Below, in pieces: positions 51,815-59,186 of a DNA stretch of 64,000 bases. Numbering within the stretch: position 1 is the first letter of the stretch; the number at the start of each line of letters is the position of its first letter. A program made the translations under genes and the position numbers. The DNA is from Streptomyces syringium (lineage in GTDB: Bacteria > Actinomycetota > Actinomycetes > Streptomycetales > Streptomycetaceae). The stretch spans positions 5,105,501-5,169,500 of the forward strand of contig NZ_JAGIOH010000001.1 of the NCBI RefSeq assembly GCF_017876625.1. The letters are read 5' to 3'. A model generated the notes under the pieces. That model saw only the letters and a program-made list of their open reading frames with translations, did no database searches and had not been told where the DNA came from.

Positions 51815-52918
51815 CTAGGACCGCGTCGCTCTCCGGCACTCCTCCCCGGAGGACTCGTCACGCCCGACCGGCGTGCTGCGGTCGTACGGGTCGACCTCCG
51901 TGCCGGCCTCGTCCGCCCGGCGGTCCGTGCCGAAGGGCGGGGTGAAGTAGCCCGTGGGGGCGCCGCAGCCGCCGTTGGTCATGTCGTACTTGTTCGAGAC
52001 GATCGAGAACGTGCCCGGCTCCGTGATCACCTTGTCGGGGTCGTCCCAGCTCAGGACCAGCTCGCGCCGGACGATCGTGCGCACGATCTCGTCGTCGTCG
52101 CCGTCGGCATCCGCGCGGGTGACCGGGTAGACGAAGGTGACGTCGGCGGTCACCTGGAGCGCGCCGCGCTCGCCCTCCCGGTAGGTGAGCCGGCCCCGGG
52201 TCTTCACCACGTCGCCGACCAGTTGGGTGCGGGAGGGCTGGAAGCGGCTGAAGAGGAGGAGGGGGTCGTTCTTCTCGCTCGGGGTCCGAAAAGCGGTTTT
52301 CAGAAGGTCCTGGACGTCCGTCTGGTGCGGGTTGATCAGTGCGATCGCCTTCTCGGGGCGCTCGCCCCGCAGCACCTCGCGGTCCAGGCCGGACGCGACA
52401 AGGAAGTCCCGGCTGCGGGCGAGGGCCCGCTCGACCTCGGCCGCGCTCATCCAGCCGACCGCCCCGGCCTTCGGCACGGTGATCCCCGCCGCTCCGCTCA
52501 CCCAGCTCGCCGCCGGGGAGCCACGGAACGGTTGGTCCTTGGTGGGGCGTTGGGCCGCCCCCGCCGGGGGCGCCTGGGCCGGGCGGGCGGTCTCGGCCGC
52601 CGACGACGGGGAGTCAGGGTCGTCACCGGCGAACAGGTCCACTATCCGCCCCGGCACGAGCGCCACCACCAGCAGCACCAGCGAGGCCAGCAGCCCGACC
52701 ACGTACCAACCCGTGCGCCGCTTGGGCCGCGCGGGCGTATAGCTGCGCCAGCCCTCCGGGGCGCGGTCGGGCTCCGCGCGCAGCCGCTTCGCCACGATGC
52801 GGGCCCGCGCCGACGGCTCCTTGGGCGCGTCGGCGGCACCCGCGACCGACTCGCGCAGGAACCGCTCCCACTCCTCGTCGGACCTGGACGAACCGTCCGG
52901 CTCGGTACCCGCGCCCAT
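51815..52918 (-). CDS. single-pass membrane protein of unknown function
   Basis: 367 residues; ATG 52918 with G-rich upstream sequence. Residues 1-65 are cytoplasmic and acidic/basic (SDEEWERFLRESVAGAADAPKEPSARA), one membrane segment (GWYVVGLLASLVLLVVALVPG), then a long extracytoplasmic domain (GITVPKAGAVGWMSAAEVERALARSRDFLVASGLD, VYPVTRADADGDDDEIVRTI) ending in a CGAPTGYFTPPF loop. Proteins of this design are conserved in Streptomyces. The short cytoplasmic tail resembles anti-sigma-type anchors but no such domain is demonstrable. Confidence 0.75.
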   Translation of the reverse strand: MGAGTEPDGSSRSDEEWERFLRESVAGAADAPKEPSARARIVAKRLRAEPDRAPEGWRSYTPARPKRRTGWYVVGLLASLVLLVVALVPGRIVDLFAGDDPDSPSSAAETARPAQAPPAGAAQRPTKDQPFRGSPAASWVSGAAGITVPKAGAVGWMSAAEVERALARSRDFLVASGLDREVLRGERPEKAIALINPHQTDVQDLLKTAFRTPSEKNDPLLLFSRFQPSRTQLVGDVVKTRGRLTYREGERGALQVTADVTFVYPVTRADADGDDDEIVRTIVRRELVLSWDDPDKVITEPGTFSIVSNKYDMTNGGCGAPTGYFTPPFGTDRRADEAGTEVDPYDRSTPVGRDESSGEECRRATRS

Positions 52919-53143
52919 CCCCAACCCCCTGGTGTTCAGTAGTCCGCGACCCGCTCCCCTGGGGACGCGTCCGCATCATCACACAGAGCGCTGATGTGCT
53001 CCCATCGCGCCCGGGACCGGGCCGCCAACTCGGTCGAACGGCTGAACCTCCTGGTCGCCGACGCAGCCCGAGCGAGCCGCTTTCCCCAGTGCAAGGACGT
53101 CGGATGATCCTTCACTCGATCACCGGAATGCGAGGAGGGCGCC

Positions 53144-53221
53144 ATGAGCGACGATTGCGATCACGACTGGGTCGAATGGAGCGGCGCGACGCGCTGCCGT
53201 AAGTGCGGAACACCGCAGTAG
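53144..53221 (+). CDS. 25-residue Cys/His microprotein
   Basis: ATG 53144 follows GAGGAGGG at 53132-53139. The peptide begins MSDDCDHDWVEWSGATRC and ends RKCGTPQ, with three Cys and one His (CDHDW...CRKC), a plausible zinc-knuckle arrangement similar to the first finger of ribosomal-protein-like or HNH-less zinc ribbons. It is too short for normal gene calling. It precedes the kinase-like gene by 53 bases on the same strand. Function unknown. Confidence 0.6.
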   Translation: MSDDCDHDWVEWSGATRCRKCGTPQ

Positions 53222-53274
53222 CCCGGCCGGCCGTGGGTGGGGGCGGGCAGTCCCCACCCAGCAGGGGAAAGGTC

Positions 53275-54072
53275 ATGACACCCCGCACTCCCCGCACTCA
53301 CTGGAACGACCTCCCCCGTCCCCTCCGCGCCGCCGTCGAAGCCCGCACCGGGCCCGTCGTCGCCGTGGGCACCGTCCCGCACGGCCTCAACTGCGCCACG
53401 GCCACCAGCCTGACCACGGCCCGGGGTTCGACGTTCGTGAAGGGCGCACCCTTGTGCGACGCCGAGGCGTGCGCCGCGCAGCGGTGGGAAGCGGCGGTCA
53501 ACCCGTACGTCCTCGGCGTCGGCCCCCGGCTCCGCTGGCGGATCGCGGCCGACGGCTGGGAGTTGCTCGGGTTCGAGCACGTCGAGGGGCGGCACGCGGA
53601 TCTGTCACCCGGGTCGGCCGACCTGCCGCTGGTCGCGGAGATACTCCGTACGGCCCAGACCGTCCGCGCCCCGCGAGACGCCGCCGTACCGAGGTTCGCC
53701 GACCGTTGGACGCGGTTCCTCGGCCACGGGGAACTCCGCCTCCTGCACGGTGAGACGCTCCTGCACACGGACACCCACCCGCACAACCTCATGGTCACCG
53801 ACGACCGGGCGTATCTCGTCGACTGGGCGACGCCCGCACTCGGCCCCGCCTGGGTGGACGTCGCCTACACGGCCGTACGGCTGCTCGAAGCCGACTGCGT
53901 CCCCGATGACGTCCGGAAATGGGCCGCCCGTTTTGACTGCTGGACCTCGGCGGATCCCCGAGCCGTGGCGGCGTTCGTCTCGGCGAACTGCCGCCAGTGG
54001 GAGACCGTCGTCGGCCTGGCCGCGGCGCGCCCGAGCAACGCCCGATTCGCCGCGCTGCTCACCATGGTGTGA
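53275..54072 (+). CDS. aminoglycoside-phosphotransferase-fold protein
   Basis: ATG 53275 follows GGGGAAAGG. The kinase core is seen as LLHTDTHPHNLMV (Brenner catalytic loop HxDxxxxN) and YLVDWATPALGPAWVDVAY (DFG-like metal site). The N-lobe is short, with VKGAP as candidate ATP-binding Lys. Such APH/HSK-like kinases act on small molecules; many Streptomyces copies are self-resistance-like or of unknown role. 265 residues, no membrane segment. Confidence 0.82.
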   Translation: MTPRTPRTHWNDLPRPLRAAVEARTGPVVAVGTVPHGLNCATATSLTTARGSTFVKGAPLCDAEACAAQRWEAAVNPYVLGVGPRLRWRIAADGWELLGFEHVEGRHADLSPGSADLPLVAEILRTAQTVRAPRDAAVPRFADRWTRFLGHGELRLLHGETLLHTDTHPHNLMVTDDRAYLVDWATPALGPAWVDVAYTAVRLLEADCVPDDVRKWAARFDCWTSADPRAVAAFVSANCRQWETVVGLAAARPSNARFAALLTMV

Positions 54073-54087
54073 CGAAAGTGGATCCCA

Positions 54088-54561
54088 TCAGGTGTCGAGT
54101 GCGAGTTCCAGCAGTTCCTCCGAAGGCTGGAAACCGGACCGCTGATAGAGCGGGGTGCTGCGCTCCGACGGCCAGACGATCAGGCCTTCGAGGCCCGCGC
54201 CGCGTGAGTGCTGCTTCAGCGCCTCAAGGAGCGCCGAGCCCGCTCCTTTGTTCCGTTGTGACGGCATGACGAAGAAGTTCGTGACATAGCCGACCGGATT
54301 GTTGTCCTCGTAGGGCTCCGGCATCCGCTCCACCAGACAGAGGAAGACGTGACCGCAGATTTCGCCGTCGGTCTCCGTGACCCAGGCCAACCAGCGGCCG
54401 TCGCCGATCCGGTCGCGGATCCAGTGCTCGGCCTCTTCCAGGTGCCGGGCAGGAGCCGGCGGTCGGCCCTCGTAGTCCTCCTGCTTGAACGTCCAACGCA
54501 GCTCGGCCAAGGTCCGGGCATCGGCCGGCCGGGCCGGACGCACGAGGAAATCTGCGGTCAT
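54088..54561 (-). CDS. GNAT acetyltransferase
   Basis: 157 residues; ATG 54561 gives MTADFLVRPARPADARTLAEL. The acetyl-CoA core is NFFVMPSQRNKGAGSALLEALKQHSRG (RNKGAG), with ICGHVFLCLVERMPEPYED before it and WPSERSTPLYQRSGFQPSEELLEL after it. Convergent with the kinase-like gene. Substrate not inferable. Confidence 0.87.
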   Translation of the reverse strand: MTADFLVRPARPADARTLAELRWTFKQEDYEGRPPAPARHLEEAEHWIRDRIGDGRWLAWVTETDGEICGHVFLCLVERMPEPYEDNNPVGYVTNFFVMPSQRNKGAGSALLEALKQHSRGAGLEGLIVWPSERSTPLYQRSGFQPSEELLELALDT

Positions 54562-54622
54562 GGGGGCGAGCTTTGCTCTTGCCGGCACGGTGGGGCAAAC
54601 CGATTTCCGCGCCGGAAAACGA

Positions 54623-54677
54623 CCGCACCCGGACCGTCGGGGGCTCCGAAGCAGGAGCCCCCGCGGGCCGGGTGCGG
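54623..54677 (-). terminator. two-part terminator hairpin downstream of sodN
   Basis: Outer stem CCGCACCC (54623-54630) with GGGTGCGG (54670-54677); inner perfect stem GGGGGCTCC (54639-54647) with GGAGCCCCC (54654-54662). About 25 bases past the sodN stop. Confidence 0.85.
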
Positions 54678-54701
54678 ACAAATAGTGGGCCTAGGCCCAC
54701 G

Positions 54702-55097
54702 TCACGCCTTCTTCGTCTCCCAGAAGATCTTGTCGATCTCCGCGATGAGCTCCAGCGCCTTCTCACCGGTCTTCGGGTCCGTCGAGGCCTTGGCGGTGCT
54801 CAGGGCCTTCAGGGTGTCGTTGACCAGCTGGTGGAGCTGGGGGTACTTCTCGAAGTGCGGGGGCTTGAAGTAGTCGCTCCAGAGCACCGAGACGTGGTGC
54901 TTGGCCAGCTCCGCGCGCTGCTCCTTGATGACCGTGGCGCGGGCGCGGAAGTGCGCGTCCTCGTTGGCCAGGTACTTCTCCTGGACTGCCTTGACCGACT
55001 CGGCCTCGATGCGGGCCTGGGCAGGGTCGTACACGCCGCAGGGGAGGTCGCAGTGGGCGCTGACCTTCACCTTGGGGGCGAACAGGCGGGAAAGCAT
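54702..55097 (-). CDS. sodN: nickel superoxide dismutase SodN
   Basis: 131-residue precursor. The 14-residue propeptide MLSRLFAPKVKVSA precedes the Ni hook HCDLPC, whose N-terminal His amine, Cys2 and Cys6 bind nickel after cleavage. The rest is the normal four-helix bundle ending in IDKIFWETKKA. Detoxifies superoxide in the cytoplasm; expressed when nickel is available. The maturation protease gene sodX is divergent and starts about 140 bases away. Confidence 0.97.
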   Translation of the reverse strand: MLSRLFAPKVKVSAHCDLPCGVYDPAQARIEAESVKAVQEKYLANEDAHFRARATVIKEQRAELAKHHVSVLWSDYFKPPHFEKYPQLHQLVNDTLKALSTAKASTDPKTGEKALELIAEIDKIFWETKKA

Positions 55098-55239
55098 GTG
55101 CTGTCCTTCCTCGTGATCGTCTTCTCAGGTGCGAGATTACTCGGTGTGGGAAGGCTTTTCTCGGGTGCCCCGGGGGGCTTAGGACAAAAGACCGGTGACA
55201 GTCTGGGACCGGTGGCGGATCGGACCGGGAGGTGCCGTG

Positions 55240-55713
55240 GTGCAGGAGCAGGTGGACGAGCGCGGTCAGGAGCTGGAGCGCGAGCGTCGGGGACTGCTGC
55301 GGATCGGGCTCGCCGAGGTCTACAACCCGTCGATGGTGCCGACGCTGAACCCCGGGGACCAGATCCTCGTCCAGTACGGGGCGACCGTCCGGCCGGGTGA
55401 CGTGGTGGTGCTGCGGCACCCGTTCCGGCAGGATCTGCTGATCGTCAAGCGCGCGGTCGAGCGGCGGGCCGGCGGGTGGTGGGTGGTGGGGGACAACCCG
55501 CTGGTGGAGAACGACAGCCGGGAGTTCGGCACCGTGCCGGACGAGTTCGTGGTGGCCCGCGCCCGGCTGCGGCTGCGGCGGCCGCCCGGGGCGGGTCAGC
55601 GGTCGGCGGTCGCGCTGCTGTCCTGGATCGCCTCGGCCGTGCGGCCGCTGACGGCCGAGCCGTCCTCCGGGCGCACGGCTTCCTGGCTCTCGCGGCGCTT
55701 GCGGGCGCGGTAG
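55240..55713 (+). CDS. sodX: SodX, nickel-SOD maturation protease
   Basis: Signal-peptidase-I-like Ser/Lys protease that removes the SodN propeptide. GTG 55240 follows GGGAGGT at 55227-55233. The catalytic Ser is in VYNPSMVPTLNPGD (Ser-Met) and the Lys in LLIVKRAVERR; WWVVGDNPLVENDSREFG is the third conserved block. Soluble, as expected for processing a cytoplasmic substrate. Its last 118 bases overlap the 3' part of the convergent CGNR gene on the other strand. Confidence 0.92.
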   Translation: MQEQVDERGQELERERRGLLRIGLAEVYNPSMVPTLNPGDQILVQYGATVRPGDVVVLRHPFRQDLLIVKRAVERRAGGWWVVGDNPLVENDSREFGTVPDEFVVARARLRLRRPPGAGQRSAVALLSWIASAVRPLTAEPSSGRTASWLSRRLRAR

Positions 55714-56246
55714 GCGGCGACGTTGGCGCGGGTGGCGCAGCGGTCGGAGCAGTAGCGGCGCGAGCGGTTGGTGGAGGTGTCGAGGTAGGCGTTGCGGCAG
55801 GGGCTCGCCTGGCAGATGCCGAGGCGGTCGACCCCGTACTCCGTGAGGTGCACGGCGAGGCCCATGCAGGCGGTCGCGGTGTAGGACGCGCCGGCGTTCA
55901 CCGCGTGGTCGGCGATGTGCATGTGCCACTTGGGACGGCCGTCCTCGTCGCGGAACTCGTGGCCCGACACCTGGGGGCTGACCGGGAACTCCATCAGCAG
56001 CGCGTTGAGCAGGTCCACGGCCCGCACCTCGTCGCCCTCGGACGCCGCCTCGAACACCGAGCGCAGCCGGGCCCGGACCGATCGCAGCCGGGTGACGTCG
56101 CTGTCGGTCGCGCGCCGCGCGCCCTGGGCGCCCGCGCCGAACAGCTCCCGCACGGCCTCGACGGAGGTGAGCGCGTCGGTGCCGCGCGTCGGCTCCTCGC
56201 TGTTGACCAGCCGCACGGCATAGTCCGAGTAATAGGCCAGTTCCAC
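55596..56246 (-). CDS. CGNR zinc-finger (ABATE) transcription factor-like protein
   Basis: 216 residues: an N-terminal ABATE-like domain (MELAYYSDYAVRLVNSEEP...RLRSVFEAASEGDEVRAVDLLNALL), then a zinc finger with GICQASPCRNAYLD and RYCSDRCATRANVAAYRARKR, the CGNR-type motif. These proteins are probably stress-linked regulators. The 3' end overlaps sodX antisense. The gene is divergent from the methyltransferase at 56349. Confidence 0.88.
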   Translation of the reverse strand: MELAYYSDYAVRLVNSEEPTRGTDALTSVEAVRELFGAGAQGARRATDSDVTRLRSVRARLRSVFEAASEGDEVRAVDLLNALLMEFPVSPQVSGHEFRDEDGRPKWHMHIADHAVNAGASYTATACMGLAVHLTEYGVDRLGICQASPCRNAYLDTSTNRSRRYCSDRCATRANVAAYRARKRRESQEAVRPEDGSAVSGRTAEAIQDSSATADR

Positions 56247-56348
56247 TTGTGGTCCTTACGGGGGCGGTCTATGGTCGCTGGTGTCGATCAGTAATGGTCG
56301 GTTCAGTACCGAGGGTATTACAGGACTGCGCGCGTGGGAGGCACCACC

Positions 56349-57107
56349 ATGACCGAGACGCCCAACACGGACTGGAACGCCTGGCAGACCAGCTGGGACC
56401 GCCAGCAGGAGTGGTACCTCCCGGACCGCGAGGAGCGGTTCCGCGTCATGCTCGACATGGTCGAGGCCTTCGCCGGGGCCGAGGCGCGGGTGCTGGACCT
56501 CGCCTGCGGCACGGGCTCGATCTCCGGCCGGCTGCTGGAGCGCTTCCCCAAGGCCGTCTCCGTCGGCGTCGACCTCGACCCCGCCCTGCTCGCCATCGCC
56601 CGCGGCACCTTCGCCGACGAGCCGCGCGTGACGTTCGTGACCGCCGACCTCACCGACCCCGCCTGGACCGCCAAGCTGCCGTACGACTCCTACGACGCCG
56701 TCCTGACCGCCACCGCCCTGCACTGGCTCCACGTCGAACCACTGCGCGCGCTGTACGGACAGCTCGCCGGGCTCGTCCGCGAGGGCGGCGTCTTCCTCAA
56801 CGCCGACCACATGCCGGACGAGGCGACGCCCCGGATCAACGCCGCCGACCGCGCCCAGCGGCACGCCCGCATGGACCGCGCCAAGGCCGAGGGCGCCCTC
56901 GACTGGCGTGCCTGGTGGGAGCTGGCCGCCGCCGATCCGGTGCTGGCCGGGCCCACCGCCGAGCGGTTCGAGATCTACGGCGAGCACGCCGAAGGCGAGA
57001 CGCCCTCCGCCGACTGGCACGCGGCGACCCTGCGCGAAGCCGGGTTCGCGGAGGCCCGCACGGTGTGGCGCTCGCCCTCCGATGCCATGGTGCTCGCGCT
57101 CAAGTAG
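56349..57107 (+). CDS. class I SAM-dependent methyltransferase
   Basis: ATG 56349 follows GGGAGG. 252 residues with motif I VLDLACGTGSISGRLLE, motif II GVDLDPALL, and YDAVLTATALHWL as the post-motif acid/hydrophobic strand. DDEATPRINAADRAQRHARMDRA-type helices and a final VWRSPSDAMVLALK complete the fold. Small-molecule methyltransferase of unknown substrate. It precedes the tandem secreted-protein triplet by 125 bases on the same strand. Confidence 0.85.
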   Translation: MTETPNTDWNAWQTSWDRQQEWYLPDREERFRVMLDMVEAFAGAEARVLDLACGTGSISGRLLERFPKAVSVGVDLDPALLAIARGTFADEPRVTFVTADLTDPAWTAKLPYDSYDAVLTATALHWLHVEPLRALYGQLAGLVREGGVFLNADHMPDEATPRINAADRAQRHARMDRAKAEGALDWRAWWELAAADPVLAGPTAERFEIYGEHAEGETPSADWHAATLREAGFAEARTVWRSPSDAMVLALK

Positions 57108-57231
57108 CCCGGCGCCCGAAAAGGTCAACCTCCTTCTCTCTCCTGGCAGTTAGCTGCAATCCGAGTGGTGTCGCGAGCGAGCGGCCGCCGACGATGAGCG
57201 GGTTCCTCACCTTTGTGAAAAGGAGATACCC

Positions 57232-57582
57232 ATGCGTTTCGTCAAGTCGGCCAAGCTGGCCGCCGTGGCGCTCGCCGCGGCTTCGGGTGCGGCGCTCGCG
57301 ATCGCCCCGGCGAACGCCGCCACCACGTCGCTGACGTCGGTCACGTGCAACCGTTCCGACGCCACTCAGCTTCAGTTCGAGGGCTTCATCTCGATGTTCC
57401 CCCTGGCCTGTTACAAGGGCTCCGGTGACCTGGACGTCGAGATCAAGAACGCGATGTACGGCAGGGCCGGCAGCCACTCCGGCTACGTCGTCTTCGCGGA
57501 CGGCACCAAGTCGTCCTTCACCAGTGGCGGGAACATCACCGTCCCGGACTGGAAGACCGTGGTGCACATCCACACCAACTGA
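57232..57582 (+). CDS. secreted beta/gamma-crystallin-like protein, copy 1 of 3
   Basis: 116 residues: signal peptide (AAVALAAASGAALAIAP, cleavage after ANA) and an 85-residue mature domain. VTCNRSDATQLQF, FPLACYKGSGDLDVEIKN and HSGYVVFADGT suggest a small all-beta fold with one disulfide (TCN with ACYKG). The pattern recalls Streptomyces beta/gamma-crystallin-type secreted proteins such as SKLP, but that is from appearance only. ATG 57232 after AAAAGGAG. Copies 2 and 3 follow within 31 bases each. Confidence 0.75.
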   Translation: MRFVKSAKLAAVALAAASGAALAIAPANAATTSLTSVTCNRSDATQLQFEGFISMFPLACYKGSGDLDVEIKNAMYGRAGSHSGYVVFADGTKSSFTSGGNITVPDWKTVVHIHTN

Positions 57583-57613
57583 GCCCGGCCCACGATTGAG
57601 AGAAGGAGGACCC

Positions 57614-57970
57614 ATGCGTTTCGTCAAGTCGGCCAAGCTGGCCGCCGTGGCGCTCGCCGCGGCTTCGGGTGCGGCCCTCGCGTCCGCTCCGGCGAACGCC
57701 GCCACCACGCCGCTGGCGCCGGTCACGTGTGACCGCGAGAACACCACCCAGTTCCAGTTCGAAGGCTTCGTCCAGCCGTGGCCCATGGGCTGTTTCAAGG
57801 GTTCCGGGGACCTGGACATCAACGTGAACTACATCTTCTACATGCGGGCCGGTGACCACTCCGGCTATGTGGTCTTCGCGGACGGCAGCAAGGTGTCGTT
57901 CACCAAGGGCGCCGTCTTCCGGCCCACCGAGACCGGCTCGAAGAACGCGGTGCACATCCACACCGACTGA
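57614..57970 (+). CDS. secreted beta/gamma-crystallin-like protein, copy 2 of 3
   Basis: ATG 57614 with GGAGG upstream. The signal peptide is nearly identical to copy 1, including at nucleotide level (a duplication of about 60 bases), then the mature domain diverges: VTCDRENTTQFQFEGF, MGCFKGSGDLDINVNYIF, GDHSGYVVFADGSK. One pair of Cys conserved. Ends VHIHTD. Tandem duplication of copy 1. Confidence 0.75.
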   Translation: MRFVKSAKLAAVALAAASGAALASAPANAATTPLAPVTCDRENTTQFQFEGFVQPWPMGCFKGSGDLDINVNYIFYMRAGDHSGYVVFADGSKVSFTKGAVFRPTETGSKNAVHIHTD

Positions 57971-58001
57971 GCCCGGCCCACCACTGAGAGAAGGACGACC
58001 C

Positions 58002-58343
58002 ATGCGTTTCCTCAAGTCGGCCAAGGCGGCCGCCGTGGCGCTCGCCGCGGCTTCGGGCGTGGCCCTCGCGATCGCTCCGGCGAACGCCACCACCACGCCC
58101 CTCAAGGCGGTCGAGTGCGCCTCGGGCGCCGGCCAGCTGCAGTTCCAGGCCTTTGTATCGATATGGCCGCGGGCCTGCTTCAAGGGCTCCGGTGACCTGG
58201 ACGTCAATGTGACGTCGTCGATCTTCGGCAGGGCCGGTGACCACTCCGGCTATGTCATCTACGACGACGGCACCAAGGTGAACTTCACCAAGGGGACGAC
58301 CTTCGGTTCCGCCAAGACCGTGGTGCACATCCACACGGACTGA
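58002..58343 (+). CDS. secreted beta/gamma-crystallin-like protein, copy 3 of 3
   Basis: ATG 58002 with AAGGACG upstream (weaker site). Same signal (MRFLKSAKAAAVALAA) and mature layout: VECASGAGQLQFQAF, RACFKGSGDLDVNVTSSIF, GDHSGYVIYDDGTK, VHIHTD. Amino-acid divergence between the copies is concentrated in the loops, which suggests selection for variety. Followed by a strong terminator. Confidence 0.75.
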   Translation: MRFLKSAKAAAVALAAASGVALAIAPANATTTPLKAVECASGAGQLQFQAFVSIWPRACFKGSGDLDVNVTSSIFGRAGDHSGYVIYDDGTKVNFTKGTTFGSAKTVVHIHTD

Positions 58344-58360
58344 CCCGCCCCCGGCACCGA

Positions 58361-58406
58361 ACAGCGCGGGGGTACGAGCCTTTCCCGGCCCGTACCCCCG
58401 CGCTGT
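58361..58406. terminator. bidirectional terminator after the tandem triplet
   Basis: A perfect 16-base stem, 58361-58376 with 58391-58406, loop of 14 bases, between convergent genes ending at 58343 (+) and 58425 (-). Confidence 0.9.
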
Positions 58407-58424
58407 GCGTATTGCGGTGATCCG

Positions 58425-59186
58425 TCAGAGCACCTTCGACAGGAACGACTTCGTCCGGTCGTGCTGCGGGTTGGTCAGGACGTCGCGCGGGTGGCCGGAC
58501 TCGACCACCACGCCGTTGTCCATGAAGACCAGCGCGTCGCCGACCTCGCGGGCGAAGCCCATCTCGTGCGTGACGACGATCATCGTCATGCCGTCCTCGG
58601 CCAGACCCCGCATGACGTCCAGGACGTCACCGACCAGCTCCGGGTCGAGCGCGGAGGTCGGCTCGTCGAAGAGCATCAGCTTCGGCTCCATGGCCAGCGC
58701 GCGGGCGATCGCCACGCGCTGCTGCTGGCCGCCGGAGAGCTGGGAGGGGTAGTTGCCCGCCTTGTCGGCGAGGCCCACCCGGTCCAGCAGCTTCAGCGCC
58801 CGCTCCCGGGCCACCGACTTGGAGACCCCCTTGACCTGCATGGGGGCTTCCATGACGTTGGCCAGCGCGGTCATGTGCGGGAAGAGGTTGAAGCGCTGGA
58901 ACACCATGCCGATGTCCCGCCGCTTCAGGGCGACCTCGCTGTCCTTGAGCTCGTAGAGCTTGTCACCCTTCTGGCGGTAGCCGACCAGCTCGCCGTCGAC
59001 GGACAGCCGACCCGCGTTGATCTTCTCCAGGTGGTTGATGCACCGCAGGAAGGTGGACTTGCCGGAGCCGGACGGGCCGATCAGGCAGAACACCTCACGC
59101 GGGGCGACCTCGAGGTCGATGCCCTTGAGGATGTGAGCGGCGCCGAAGGACTTGTGGACGCCCTCGGCCTTCACCATCGCGTTCAT
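58425..59186 (-). CDS. amino-acid ABC transporter ATP-binding protein (GlnQ type)
   Basis: 253 residues; ATG 59186 overlaps the permease stop. Walker A GPSGSGKST, signature LSGGQQQRVAIARAL, Walker B LMLFDEPTSALDP and the switch His VVTHEMGFA are all present. The polar amino-acid family subtype is indicated by VFQRFNLFPHMTALANVMEAP. Partner of the permease and binding protein in the next two genes; gene order from the promoter is binding protein, permease, ATPase. Confidence 0.93.
   Translation of the reverse strand: MNAMVKAEGVHKSFGAAHILKGIDLEVAPREVFCLIGPSGSGKSTFLRCINHLEKINAGRLSVDGELVGYRQKGDKLYELKDSEVALKRRDIGMVFQRFNLFPHMTALANVMEAPMQVKGVSKSVARERALKLLDRVGLADKAGNYPSQLSGGQQQRVAIARALAMEPKLMLFDEPTSALDPELVGDVLDVMRGLAEDGMTMIVVTHEMGFAREVGDALVFMDNGVVVESGHPRDVLTNPQHDRTKSFLSKVL

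Noticed and set aside
52925..53143. Possible tRNA or small RNA gene in the gap
   Set aside because: No cloverleaf-like arms or GTTCGAATC-type loop could be found; only moderate GC-rich sequence.
52936..53145. 69-residue basic ORF on the minus strand
   Set aside because: No ribosome binding site, atypical composition, and it overlaps the start of the better-supported microprotein at 53144.
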